Notes: generated from the letters alone by a model not told the origin. A stretch of DNA of 64,000 nucleotides from Macropodus opercularis (GCA_030770545.1 CM061109.1:13748001-13812000); one strand, 5' to 3'. Positions 35,303 through 48,400 are shown, counted from the first letter of the stretch. Numbers and translations are program-made.

Positions 35303-36240
35303 TCAACTCAAGAGATGTTTCTTTCCAAGAAACTGGACTTTTCTTTCAAATGCTGTCGAGCGGATTGGTGCGTTGATTTCATAGAATGGATTCATTGCGA
35401 ACTGAAAGAGAAAAAATATTATATAATTCAAATGCTAAATGAGTAACACAAATGCTGTATCATACTACAAATAGAGAAGACACGTCACCTTAATGTATAA
35501 ATCATAGACGTCATTAAAAAAGTTTTTGATTCCGTCTTCTTGTCGCACATCATGCAGCATGATGAATCTTATATGTACAGGAAGTGATTAAAGAAAATAA
35601 CGCCAAGCCACTGAGTAACTACATACAACAAAAACACATTTTTGCTGACATAAAAGCACTAGAATATAAGTTTATGTATATATTGCACACCAAGAAATAA
35701 AAACTTAACAGAAAGAAGAGACGGTGGTTAAAGAATTTACTGAAAACTGAAAAAGGATATGTCCTGCAGTTACAAAGGCCGAAACAAACCATTCGTTGAA
35801 CTTGTCTACAGTTTTCAAGTACATGTTGTTAGACAGCCACATATTTTCATCCACCAAATCCAGAGCTGCATGTGCAATAAATTGGTTCAGGTGTCGGTGG
35901 TCATCCTGTGATCCATAAAACAAATCTTCTTGAACAAGACGTAACATCATCGGGCAGTATCAATTATAATAAATAACTGAAAAGATCAGAGACACAGATT
36001 ATGGTGGTCAAATGCTTTAGCTTATACTCTTAAGTGTTATGCTGCTGTGACATGTATTGCTTTAATGCTGTGTTTCTCATGTTTGCTGGACACACACTTA
36101 AAGTACATATTTAATAATTGCTGCTGTTAGTTATGAGGCCGTTTTACCTTTGATTCAGGCTTCCCAGCTGGCAGGAACTCCATCTCAAACACAGGGTTGT
36201 CATGATGACCAACCATGACAAAATAAAAGCTCCCAGACAT
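35303..36240 (-). CDS. trappc2: TRAPP complex subunit 2 (sedlin)
   Basis: Longin-fold subunit of the TRAPP tethering complex in ER-to-Golgi traffic and procollagen export; loss of the human gene causes spondyloepiphyseal dysplasia tarda. Four coding exons on the minus strand: 36240-36148 (MSGSFYFVMVGHHDNPVF), 35905-35761 (DDHRHLNQFIAHAALDLVDE), 35574-35489 (RFIMLHDVRQEDGIKNFF) and 35401-35303 (FAMNPFYEINAPIRS to HLLS). They total 423 bp and 140 residues, the same length as human. The intron at 35760-35575 is of AT-AC type: the donor is ATATCCTTTT, the acceptor TAC, with a ttctttaatc branch-like motif close to it. GT-AG splicing does not give a sensible protein at that joint. A 5' noncoding exon probably ends at 36545. 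The gene is head-to-head with OFD1. Confidence 0.95.
35575..35760 (-). other. trappc2: Minor-class (U12-type, AT-AC) intron in TRAPPC2
   Basis: On the minus strand the 186-bp intron opens with ATATCCTTTT, the U12-type 5' consensus, and closes with TAC. A TTCTTTAATC lies just upstream of the acceptor, close to the U12 branch-site consensus. Splicing here restores G-H-I-R-F-I-M, matching the family sequence with the correct phase (1 nt + 2 nt). Confidence 0.88.
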
Positions 36241-36544
36241 CGTTTCTTCTTCCCCTCAGCAAAGCTAAACTGCACTACAATTAATTGAAACCAAACGACA
36301 TGAGTTAAACTGCAATTAAGTCGTACAACTGTCAAGCTAAGCTAATGTAATTGTTTTAGTATCGCTAGCTTAGCTTGTGGCCCAATTACGCTTTCTGTTG
36401 CATTAATTAAGCTATTTCTGTGACCCAAAGTGGACTCTACAGTTAGAAGCTATCAGCATACACCTATATATAAATAATATAATAATACAACGCCTGGACG
36501 TGGTGCAAATGCTTAATAATTTGATACCGCAGACTTCAGTTTAC

Positions 36545-36994
36545 CTTCTGGTTTTGCTTCCTGGAGACCAGCAAGAGCAGTCGCAAGGAGATGACGACAC
36601 AATCAGCTAACAACATTCATTATTTCTTCTTTTTAGGATATTTTATGGACAACCACTTGTAACGTCAAAGTGTATGTTTTTATGTTATTAATCATGCCAT
36701 GAATTATTTAATATAAATAGATTAATTGTTTGTTTTGGTGTGCTACGTCATAAGACCGCGACAACATGTCCGTTGACGGATTTAAACGTTAAAGGCACAC
36801 CTCCCTGGACTCGTTACGTTAGTAACTTGTAAAATCATCCATTTAAAGACGTGTATGGTGTCCTGTGTCACAGAGGCATGTGATAACGGTCTGAGAACAG
36901 GTAAGAATACGTTAGAAGTAGCTAAAATCAAATGTTTTTGCAGCCCTTTCTATCAGACTTACCGTCGTGTCGTCTTTTGTTTCTCTTATGTTAG
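36545..36994. promoter_or_regulatory. Head-to-head TRAPPC2 / OFD1 promoter and 5' exons
   Basis: TRAPPC2 exon 1 (minus) appears to end at 36545 before a gtaaac donor. An OFD1 noncoding exon (plus) appears to end at 36900 before gtaaga, with the next exon opening at 36995 (ttatgttag acceptor). The two starts are thus within roughly 250 bp. The interval is not strongly CpG-rich. Confidence 0.55.
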
Positions 36995-37016
36995 ATCTTG
37001 CAAACACTTTGCGGTT

Positions 37017-40000
37017 ATGTCTTCGTCAAAGGAAGAAACGTTAACCCCGGACGAGCTGAGGGGAAGACTCTATCAAACCTTTAAAAACAAAGGAGTGCTG
37101 GATACGCTCAAAGTAACTGTTTTTACGCGACGAGTTCACGTCGCTGCTGGGTGTTGTAGTCCATGTTGAACGCTGTTTACGTTAACGTTAAAGTTTGACC
37201 GTCATTCTTGTTTCTTGTCTAAATCAGACACATCTGCGGAATCAGCTCATCCAGGAGCTAAAGCATCCACATTTGACCGGAGGACAACCGGTTCCCAGGC
37301 TGGTACCTGTAAAGTCCGAAGCCCTTTTGGTTTCAGCCTGCAACAGGGTAGTGGCTGATCATCTGCGTTCCTCAGGTTATGAGTACACCCTCTCTGTGTT
37401 CTACCCCGAAAGTGGTCTGCAGAAAGAACAAGTGAGCGTGACTTCAGAATCAGTATAGTAGTATCAGTATCAAGAGTATAAATAATTTCATGGCTAAGTA
37501 AAATGTTATCTGTGATCCTTTTCTCAGGTTGTCACAAAGGAGGATCTCCTGCAGCTTCTTAAATTAAGTCCTGAGTCAGCTCTTTACAGATCCCTGGTAA
37601 ATAATTGCTCTGTAATAATAAGACTAAAATCAAGACATTTACTGTTTTTAGTAACCTTTTTTCTTTTTTTTTTCCAGTCTTCGAGTAAAGATAAAGGTAT
37701 GTCTTCCGTTCCTTTAAAATGTCTTTCTGACTTAAAGTTCTATTCTTGAAAGGTACTCTGTGTTTCTCTAACAGGATTCCTGATCAGCCTTCTGACACAG
37801 CTTACGCACCATTATACTCACAGCATGTATCATGATGCGGACACACAGACAACCAGCATAGCGAGCTATGGAGAATCAATTGGTAAGATATACTGATGTC
37901 TTCATATCATATTTTAACGTTTTTCTCAAGCATAGTATTTAATCCAAAATCTTCTTTTATCTGCACATAGTTGAGAAGATGAAAACGATTGATAAGGAAT
38001 ATGAGAACTTCAGTTACAATGGGGACAAATGGTTTTCTATCGAATCAAAAGTGGCTGCATATAAAAAACATGTTGAAACACAGATGGAAGCAGAAATGAA
38101 CACAAAGGTACTTGCATATTTTCTACATGGTGATAAATAAATGTCTCACCACATACAAAGTTGAGTATATATTAATCTTTGCAGTAATATTAAATATTGT
38201 GTTTGGATCATCTGTGATGTTTTAATGTTATTCTGCTGATCATATCACCTCAATGTTTTCTCTTTTTCTTAAGATGGAGCATTTTAGAGATTTTGAAATT
38301 GCTAAGGTGAGGATGGAGGAAAAAAAGAAGTTTCATAAAGAGTTTGAAAAGGTGAAGAAAGAGCTAGAGAGGAGTTATGAAATGAAGGCAAAGGCATTGA
38401 TGGACCGAGAAAAAAATGCCATTGACAGGTTACAAAAGCAGCAAGAGGTAAATGATAATATAATGTCCCATGTTCTATAATATTTGAATTCCTTATAACA
38501 AAATGTGTCTAACCATCTCTCTTTTATGGGTCTGTGTGTCTCTGCACTAGATTGAAGAAAAAAATTTGTATATGCAGAGGCAGTCGGTACTGAAAGAAAT
38601 TGAAACACTACGCAGCAGAGAAAATGAGCTAAAGATGAGAATGGAGGCTTTTGAAAAGTAAGTGTGTTGTTGTTGTTTTTAAATTTTATATTATTATTAT
38701 TTTATATCTATTAATCTTATGTTACTCACACTGAGACCACTGGTTAACCGAGAGCGATACTGTTTGACGATAGGACTTGTAAAATTCATGAGGAGAAGGT
38801 CAAGACCAGTGAGGAACTCCAGAGGAGGAGAGAACTGGCCGTGAAGACTATGGAGGACACATATGACCAAAAGCTGACAAATGAACTTTCCAGGTATTTT
38901 CATATATATCACATTTTTCACATTGTCTCATATTTATTAATACACATTACAGAAACGGATACTGAGCCTCTGTCTTTAAACTATACTGAATTAGTATTTG
39001 ATTTTATGACTCTGTAAGGTATCAGCTGGAGCTGAAGGATGATTTTATCAGGAGAACAGAGAAACTGACCGAGAGTGAGAACAAAAACAAAGGTCAGCAC
39101 GTACACACTGCGATGCTATTGACCAGCTTGTTACAGTTTGCATCATATTTAAACTGCTTTTTATTTTTTAGTGGAAACCACTCGTATCCTAAAGGAGTCT
39201 GCTGCACTTGATGCCAAGCTACAAGAGCACATTAAAGCGTGTTCAGAGCTGAAACGGTTGCAGGTAAACACAACCCCCATCATGCTGCAGTGCAAAAAAC
39301 AACCACGTTCTCATGCATCAGGCACAAAGTTTCAGTCCTACAAAATAATTTTGTAGTTGTCTGGAGGCAGAATGTTCAAAACCTTGGTGTGATGTGGTTT
39401 TGTAATAATGGTGTGGTACACAGTGGAATAGATGAATTCAGTTTCTGTTGTTTCCCAGGTTGAGCTGGATACAGCACAGCAGCAGATTTCTCTACTGACT
39501 GAACAGAAAGAGCTGCTAAGAGAGAGAATAGACAACATGAGTGACTACCCCAGTTTGAAAAGGGAGAAAACGGAACTGCAGGGGCAACTGCGGCTGTTGA
39601 AGAAACAGTTGGAAGAGGCTCAAGAGGAGAATCGCTTTCTACATGCAGGTGAGTAGAAGCTGCTGTTCCTATTTCCCAATTCAGTTCACCAGCTGATGCA
39701 AACCTAGAAATGCCATATATTACGATAAATTCATCTCATATGCTGCATCCTGAGTGCTCAAGTTTGGGTCCGTTGTGGGCTCTGAAAGATGTGTGGTACT
39801 GTGAAGCATTCATGCTAGTCATTCCCCCTGTTTCTGGCTCAGCTGGTTCTTTTTGAGTGTGTCAAAGGCTGCTGCGTTGTGTTTGTAGCTTTGTAGCAGG
39901 TTACATTTTGACTCCGATTACCTGTTTCTTAGATTTGGGGAGACCTTCCAAGGAGCAGCTGGCCTTGCAGATGGAACTTCGCAGGCTCCAGAGCGCTCGC

Positions 40001-43000
40001 CAACTTGACGAGGAAGAGTTTGAAAACCAGAAACAGCTGCTTCAGGCACAGCTCCAGTGTGAGGTCAGTGACATCACAGCACCTTGTCTGCATTCTTCAA
40101 GTCATTTTGTTTCACCTTGAAGAATTTCTAATTAGTGATGAATAGTCATGGCTTATCCTCAAACTTGGATTTTTATGATGGGCTTTGTTCTGCACTGTTC
40201 TCTGCAGGTGGAGCGATGCGCTCAGCTCAAGGTTCAGCTAACAGAATGTGAAGAGAAGTCACAGTGGATGACTAACCATGTAGAGGACATCAAGATGCAG
40301 CTTCGCCAAACTCAACAAGGTACCAAGTGATGGGGACTACATCCTTGCCTCAGTGATTTTATTTAAAGAGAATTGTTTGGCCAGTTTTATAAATGCAAGC
40401 ATTTGAGTCATATTACAGTAGCAGTAACTAGATTTTAAATGTATGTTATTAAATTACAGAAATCCTTTCTGTCTGTGCTTCTTACATCTGGTAAAGTGCT
40501 CAATTCACCTTTCTTTCCCTTTCGTTTTTGTAATCCATTTTCTCATGGCAGCCCTTGAAAATGAAGTGTTGCGTAACCCCAAACCATCTCTTGTTGATCG
40601 CTCCATGTTGGACATCAGTCCAGACAAGCTTGTTCCTCCTGACATCTATGTAGACCGAGCGCTGCTAAGGGCCAGGCAGGGATATGATGATGATGATGGA
40701 CACAAATCACAGAGGAGCAACTCTCCAGACTCTGACCTGGAGCTGGTGGCTGAAGCCAAAGCTCGGATCCAGGAGCTCCAGAAGGAGGCAGAGACCTTAG
40801 AGGAAGCTTACAGGAACTACCAGCAGAGGGCAGTGTTTTCCACTGTCTCACACATGCTTCCTGCAGGACCCCTTTCCCCCCAGCAAACACGTCCTTTACA
40901 AGTCCAAGAGTCCTCTCTAAGAAAACAGGTTTCTCACTCTTCATACTTCCAGTCAGCCCCTAAATCAAAGATCTCACACAAACCACTCTGTCCCCAGACT
41001 ACCCCATTCCCCATCTCAGAATCCTGTGACACCAAAAACATTGTACTTGTACAACGTGCACAGCCAAGAGTTACCTTCTCTGAAGATTATAACCAACCCC
41101 AGTCCAGAATTTTCACTGAATATAGTACCCATTCATTGGCTGAACCTCTGTTTTTACAAGATGAAATCCCTCAGGATGAAAGCTTTGCTCCATCCAGACG
41201 TCTGTCCTCCACACCAAGGAGAGAGATTCAAACAGAGATCAGAAAAGGTACCTATACAAAGATTGTCCTGTAAAAACTCTTAGATTAAGTTCCCAACCCC
41301 TTTTAAACAATTATCTCATAGTGCCAGGGCTCAAATATTGTACTTTTTGTGTAATATACATTGTAGATGTCTTACTGTATCCTAGGACACAAAACACACC
41401 GTACACTTCAGCACACATGTGAGATAAATGTCTATTGTAACATCTTTGTGCCTGGTAGAAGCAGTGGCGTCTCCAGTAGCGTTCCCAGAGCTGTGGCCTG
41501 ACAGACAACTCCATCGTCACCCCCATGAGGAGGTGGCGACCGCAGGTGACTTACCCTCCGAGCTCAGTCCGCCTCACAGTCCTCAGCTGAAGAGCACGAC
41601 TCGAGACCAGTGCAGGTACCATCAGCACGTCTTACCAAGGGCAGGGTGACATTGTCACGCACTACATCCAGATGGTGAATACTAATTACCTCATCTTTGT
41701 GTTGGTCTTTCAGTCCACCAAATATACAGCAGGTCTTCTCCAGTTCAGAGTCTTCACCGCAGCCGGAGAAGATCAATCTTGAGGATCTCACAGAGATTGT
41801 GTCAGGTAATTTTGAATTAGTATAGATCTTATTGCTTAAGCCATATCACAGCTAAACTAAGTGTAACTAGTGTTGTCATTATCTCTAAAGGCCAGGAGGA
41901 TTTTTGACTGCTGTGCGTTAGATGGGCTCAATATATGTGCCTCCTCCTGCTGACATTTCATTTCAAATATTTACATTTGTCCTGACGGTTCTGTGATTAA
42001 TTTATGCAGGTAATAGAATAGTGAAAACAGAAAATGTTGTAATTTGAGCTTACTTATATTCTCAGTAAATCGGAGCATATCCGGTTTTGAATTTCAGACT
42101 GGCTGTTTTTTAATGAGTGTTTGTGAAGTCCCTTCAGAGGCCCCACAATGGTGAAGATGAAGGGCAGCTGATTATGTATTCTGTGCTGGTCCTCTGGCCC
42201 TGTTGCATTATGGTGAAGCATAAAAGATCTCTTTGTGCATGTCTCCCTCCAGAGCCCAGCCACATTCCAGAGCTTCTCCTGGACACTGCTGTCCCTCTCT
42301 CTGTGGAGGCCCCTGCTGCCCCCCACCCACAAGACCTCCCTGAAGACCTGAAAGAGTTGCAGGGCCAGGCTGGTGAGTCTCCCTCCTGTATCAACAGTCT
42401 TGGTTGACCTTCTTCTGTAAGATAAAGGTCTACATCCCCTGATAACCATCCATCTTGTGTCACACTGGTGCCAGCCTAGCATACAAATCAAAAGGGATAG
42501 AGGAACTTTACTGTTAAATGTCACCGGACTCATTTCAGTCCATATTTTTGTTTTAAAGAAGTTTCACCAACTTTAGGGGAAACTCCTGGGGGAGAAGAGG
42601 ATGAAGAGCAGAGGTGGGAACTAGAACGGAAAGAAAGACAGGAACGAAGGCAAAGAGAGCAAGAGGAAGCCAGAGAGAGGGAGCTGCAAGAACTTGAAAG
42701 ACTGGAACAAGAAATGGTAAAATCTCCTTTTTAAATGTCAGATATTCATATAAATGTTTGCTGAAATGAATGTGACACTGATTTTTGCACAGCTTTTGCA
42801 AGAGGTGGGGTCTCCAAGGCAGGAGGAAGAAGAACCTGGAGTTCTCAAAATAGCTGAGGAGCAGAGGGATGAGGCTGGAGATGAAGGAGAGAAGTCTCAA
42901 GATGAAAATCCATTGGAGAAATACATGAAAATGGTTCTGGAAGCAAGAGAGAAGCAACAAGTACAGGTGGGATTTGTGTGAAACTATTGTGATGACTTGC

Positions 43001-43387
43001 AATTGGAACATGTGTTAAAACAATGTGATTTTTTTTTTTTTTTAGAGCTCTGAAAGAGAGGAGGCAGGACACACAAGCCCAGAACCGAAGAGTTTGTCTG
43101 AGGAAAAAGAAAACAGGTAGCGTAAAACCGTTGACTAGACTGGGCACACGACCCATGATGAGGTTTCTAGCTTTAGCACTGGCCTGTTACTGTGTTTAAA
43201 CCTACATCCCAAATATTTCATTTCTTTATCCTCTCTGATCTCGTCTTTGTAACTTTCCTGGGGTTATCTTTAATTACTTAATTAAGAAATACTATTTTCT
43301 GCCTGTGGCTTTAACTAACTTGTTGTAACTTGCGTTTTCAGCATTGCCGCATATTCACACAAGGATGAAGATGATGATTTCTGGTGA
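37017..43387 (+). CDS. ofd1: OFD1 centriole and centriolar satellite protein
   Basis: Coiled-coil protein of centrioles and centriolar satellites, needed for distal appendages and cilium formation. Coding exons: 37017-37112, 37228-37431, 37528-37596, 37678-37696, 37775-37882, 37971-38107, 38274-38447, 38551-38657, 38774-38893, 39019-39092, 39172-39263, 39459-39648, 39933-40063, 40208-40319, 40552-41247, 41459-41615, 41714-41805, 42253-42372, 42559-42716, 42793-42966, 43046-43116, 43342-43387. All phases fit; the product is 1048 residues (human 1012). A LisH motif lies near 66-98, then long charged coiled coils, a Ser/Pro-rich middle in the 696-bp exon, a second E/R-rich coil, the conserved ENPLEKYMK near the end, and an acidic C terminus ending DDDFW. 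Exon 4 is only 19 bp. An upstream ATG at 36855 opens a frame overlapping the start if intron 36901-36994 is removed. Confidence 0.93.
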
Positions 43388-43530
43388 CCTTTTCTTTCGT
43401 GAATGGATGAATTATGAAAATCACTTTAGTTCTATGTTAGTATAAAGCTATTTAATATGTATGTTTTTAAACTGCATATGTATCAATACGTGTTATATGG
43501 CAACAGAAGAACACATCACAATAGAGAACG

Positions 43531-43555
43531 TTTATTGTTTTTATTTTATAATAAA
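43531..43555. terminator. Tail-to-tail poly(A) signals of OFD1 and GPM6B
   Basis: Plus-strand AATAAA at 43550-43555, 163 bp after the OFD1 stop. Minus-strand AATAAA at 43545-43540 and 43536-43531, a plausible end for a roughly 1.9 kb GPM6B 3' UTR. All lie within 25 bp. Confidence 0.5.
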
Positions 43556-45410
43556 AAACAGTCAACAGGCCAGTCGGGTCATGTCATTAAGGAGTTTTCA
43601 CTCAGGCAGGATGCTGGATCGTTGTCCTTGCGCTGATCGACACGTGGCCCCTTTCCCTACTATTTGGTTCATTTCTCAGGAAACACCACTTACAGGGATG
43701 AGATTTGAAGGACGTTAGCTTGATGTACGTGTGTCACCTCATCTTGGCCACTGTACACCTGTGACTATTAGTCCTGTATAAAGCACTGCAGGTTCGGTGC
43801 TACACGGTTCACAGATACTGTGTAAAACACTGGGCACAGAGTCACAATGACATCCTTACTTTGGCTAAATTTACCATTTAGATTGCCGCACAATTCTAGA
43901 AACAACTGGTGGTTTGACTAATTGTTATTTGAAGGTTCACAAGGAAGCCCATGAACAGTTAAAAATATACAGTGTCCTATCAGGCAACATGATCATATAA
44001 AGATCGTACTTTAGAAAAAAGAACCTAAATATCTATAAACTATTATCTATATAAAATGGATTAATTTGTATTCAGTTAGAAAAAGGAATTGGGCAAACAC
44101 TGCCTACTACTGATTTCAATATTTAAGACAGTACATCGTGTGTTACTGTATAAACACTTGACTTCATGCAACAAAGAAATGTCAAGTTATCCCCATAACT
44201 CAACTAACAGGAATAAACATGTTTATATCAGCGTTATGAAGATGCAATAATAATAAAGTTGAATGGTTTGTGTCTTCAGTGATAACCACACAGGAAAAAT
44301 GGATGTGAAATAAAGATCTAGAGCAGAGTAATATTTCCATAGTATCAATGGACGTGGGACACTGGTTTTACACACGTTTTAAAATGACGTCCATTTTGAG
44401 GAGATTTTATATGAGACAAAGTGTTTGATGGACCAGAAACAGGATCCTTTTTCATGTGCCTTATTTACTGCAAGACACTGAGCAAAGGAAAGAATAGTTT
44501 AAAGATACCCAGTCCCATTATTGGCAGCAGTCCACTTTTAGTAAGCACAATGTTATGGCATCATCCAGAGAAAGAAGAAAGTAGGATACAAAGGAGCTCG
44601 TGCGTGATGGATTTGCTTTATAGCCGTCCTACACACGGTCACAGGCATATTTATAAAGGAGGCTTCAAATAGTGAAAGGGCTCCAGTTAAGTTGTTCCAC
44701 GAGCTGTAGTGCACACCTGAGGTAGTGTTAATACTGTATATAATAGCAATGAAAATGTTGAAATGGTTCATGAAAGTAGCTGTACAGTGAAAATAATACT
44801 CTAAGATCAATGATCAACTCCCTCAACAGAATATGGTGCATGTTGGGTATTTGATCTGTCTCCTTATTATGATGACCTTGAAATGAAATAGTCTTGTGTG
44901 AGTACAGTGAGACATACTGTACCACCTCAGACTAGATTATTACATGTTGCATATAAATCTGCCGTGTGAGTTGAAAAAGCGTAGAAAAAAAACCCCAAAA
45001 CAACAAAAGTTATACATTCTCCCTTTGGACAAAAAGATCGGTGCTGCGTCACCTGTGAAGACGGACAGCGAGACTGTAAGACGTCGCCTTGGATAAAAAT
45101 AGTGCAATGTCTCGAGCTGGATATAAAAAGGGTTTGGAGTAAACCAGAGTGCATGAATATCAGAATAAAAACATAAGCACACGGTCGCATGGGTGAAACT
45201 GTGCACAGCAGCTCCAGAACACTTGTTGGTGAGTTAGTGCAGAAAGCAAGACAGATGCATTAGTTTGTTAGGTGCCTGGTTACTGCACAGTGACGGGCTA
45301 GTGGCGGGTTGTTGTAGCTGAGCATTGTCCTGGTCCAAACAGGCCACCGTGCCTGAGCACGAGCGCATGTGTGAGCGTGTGTGGACTGTGAATGTGAGGG
45401 CTAACGTCCT
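43556..45410 (-). other. gpm6b: GPM6B 3' UTR region
   Basis: AT-rich stretch between the tail-to-tail poly(A) signals and the GPM6B stop codon. It has no supported coding exon and is best read as the long 3' UTR of GPM6B. Confidence 0.45.
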
Positions 45411-48400
45411 TTATGTGTAGGAATTGAGGCATTCCTTTGAGCGTGAGGTGATGTCCTGCAGCTCCCGCTCTTCCTTCAGTTTGATGTCTTGGTAGGCATG
45501 CATTTGACTGGCATCCTTAAGGTAGGCCCAGTTTGCTGAGAGAATCATGAGGAAGTGGATCTGGAAGAGAAGGGTGAGGTGGATGGCCAGTGAGCATGTC
45601 AGAGATGCAAAGCAAGCTACAGGAGTCAGAGCTACGGTACGTACAACCCAGTCATACACAAACTTAAATGTTACAAATACTGTAAGATATCGATACTAAT
45701 ACGGGATTAATTGTCTACAGATCATTTTAAGGGCGTGAAGATGTGTAAAAGAGAAAGAGGCGAAAGATGATGCTTCCTCAGCAAAATTTAAGATGTTAGT
45801 GCAAAGCATGAGGTACTGCATTGTATTAGTCTGACCCTGCTACAGGTGCATTAAGTATTTCTGTAGGATTTATTTAAGAAATAGACCACGTGAGGGATAT
45901 TCTTGTAAACAAATATTGTTTATTTTATATAGAAAGGAAAAGCTACAGTTTTTCAAAACCTTAAGGGAAAATTAAATATACTGTATGAAATATGGAATAT
46001 AAGTAGCTATAAACAGGTCAAAGAATCTGAAAATGTAAGCATGCAGACTCATTGTTAAGATAAAAACAAATGGCTCTTTAATGGCACTTTGAGAAAGACC
46101 AAAGGAAAATGTAGGCAACAAAACATCAACTTCTTAGCTGAGGCTATATCAGCATCAGCGCTCATAGAAAAAAAAAAATACATTTACTCTTCTCTAAAAT
46201 ATGTGATCTGTTTTATAGAAAACAAGAAATGTGAGTGAGGCTTAGGGCCTCATGCAGAAATATACCTGGATACTGGCCTAAACCTTCAAACTGCGCAGTG
46301 CTAGGTGTGTGCGTTCATTTGAAATCTAACACACACTGACTGTAATATTCATCCACATAAACGGCTGATGAAAGGTTTTTAGTTAAGTTTAGCATTTAAC
46401 TTGTGAAAAGAAAACTATAGTGAATATTTGTACTTGTTTAACACTTGATGGTTTCATGGACTGGCAGGGAAGCTTCACAAATAAACTAAAGATCATAAGA
46501 GCCGAGCGTTTGAGCACTGCTACTGCCAAGTGTTTGGGAATCATTCTCACCACAAATTAAGTCTGTTTGTCGTTGGACGTTCACACAGACTCCTTTTAGA
46601 GATTTGATATGTGTTGATCAGACCTCACAGTGGTGTTTTTAAAGTTATATTTCATTAAATCTGCTTGTTCCTAACCTGCACAGATATTCTACGTGTATGT
46701 TTTCACACGCGCCTCCAGAGGTTCATGCACACGTTTGCATTTCAGTCAACTGAAGCTCGTCCTGTTGCGAAAGGTGAAGCGCTGCAGGCTAAACATTGTT
46801 TTTAAAAGGCCTTGCATGCAGTAGCGCTGGTCACATTATGAGTATAAATAACACTGGTGTGGATTTTAAGCTGTGTGCATTTCTATAAAGTCTTAAGGTG
46901 ACATATTTCTAGAAGTGAGTGCCAAGGAAAGCAGAACAATCCAGTCAACTAAACATCACCCCTTCGTTCTCCAACAAGAAGCAATATCCCTGGATACCAA
47001 ATGCTAAAGGAAGCATACGATCAGCTATTTACACTCATCTGATTACTAATGGAGAGATGTTGATTTTTCTATGTTTTTGTTTTTTTTGTTAATTTGTTGT
47101 CAGTGGCAACAGTCTCCTACTCAGTAGAGCGTCAAATTGCAATACTGGCAGTTTAAAACTTAGTGCAGCAGTCTTCTCGACTCTTAAACTTCAAAACAGC
47201 AAAGTTATAAGTGGTAGCCATCATGTAGATCAGCTGGTGGAAGAGAACAGAAAAGGTTGTCAGAAAACATGCCGGTGACCTCCTTGTCTCTAGCACTGGC
47301 ACGGTAGTAAAGCGACCAGTCAGTTTTCAGCAGTGAAAAAGAGCAATGAAAGAATTATAAATGGGTCATTTGAATTATTTTATTCAATGTACAAGATCCT
47401 GTTTTTTTTTCCACGTTAGGTTTTTCCTGGTACAGACTGCGCCCTACTAAAATAAGAACAGGGCCATGTGCCTCTGAGCAGATGGTAAACAGCAAATGCA
47501 AATCGAGCTGAGGTGCAATCGGTGTGATTCTATAAACCATATGTGAATGAGAAGAGCAGCACTTGACACACGACCTACTGATACAAACCGTGCAGAGATG
47601 GACTGAAATGAGAGGACAGGGAGACCGGAGGGCAACTTACCAGAGCGATGACGGTGGCTCCTGCACCAGCGCACGCGACGATGTACAGGTGATAGGACAG
47701 GTAGAACTGCAAACAGACAAGCAGCGGTTACTCCTCTGCACGGACGCACGGCTCGTGTGTGTGAAGGGCAGTCGGTTTCTCACCTCGCTGGTGTTGCAGA
47801 TTTCACCTAGTGTGGATCCACAGGCCTTTCCTGGTGTGGCGTTCCACGGGATGATCCCTGGAGGCATGAAATTCAAAAGGTTATAATACAAAATATTATT
47901 TTCACAAGACAAAAACCATTTGATGCCCCTAACGCAGACCACTTTAGTCACTATTCTCCTACCATACTGACGAACATCCACGCAGATGGAGTCGATGCTG
48001 GTGAGGTTGGCTATGGGAGACCTCATCGTGGCACAGGTCGACCACATGTTGTAGAAGAGGAAGACTGGCACAGCGGAAAAACCAAACACACCAAGCCAGG
48101 CCACACCCAGAATGTATGTAAGGAACACAAACTGCGGGCACACAGATGGCGGCGCGGTGGCCGTGGTCAGATAAATACAGTCATTGTTCCCATAATAAAT
48201 AGCATCTTCATCTTTGTAGGGCATGAAACCTTTTCAGTCTTTGTTTAAACGCTGGATTTCATCACAGCAGGGTGGTTGTAATAACATACCATTCCACTGA
48301 TGCAGCGTCCACAAATGGTGGTCTTGAACTCGCTGTGCAGTTCCTTGACTGCACTGGTTGTGTAGAAGCCCTCGGCCAGCAGAATGATCCCGTACAGGAA

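Noticed and set aside
35760..35910. Reading through the TRAPPC2 exon as one frame ending ...AGHILFQFSVN
   Set aside because: The residues after AGH come from the AT-AC intron. The conserved RFIMLHD is on the next exon.
41459..41549. Shorter OFD1 exon ending at the gcag-gtgact site near 41549
   Set aside because: The frame stays open to 41615, and only the donor there matches the phase of the next exon at 41714.
42553..43011. 152-codon hydrophobic open frame, minus strand
   Set aside because: It is the antisense of the Glu/Lys/Arg-rich OFD1 coiled-coil exons, which read as Leu/Phe/Ser on the other strand.
47637..48224. 195-codon minus frame read as one exon in GPM6B
   Set aside because: It runs through introns between real exons 48131-47963, 47857-47784 and 47706-47641. 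Conserved sequence and splice sites define the true exons.
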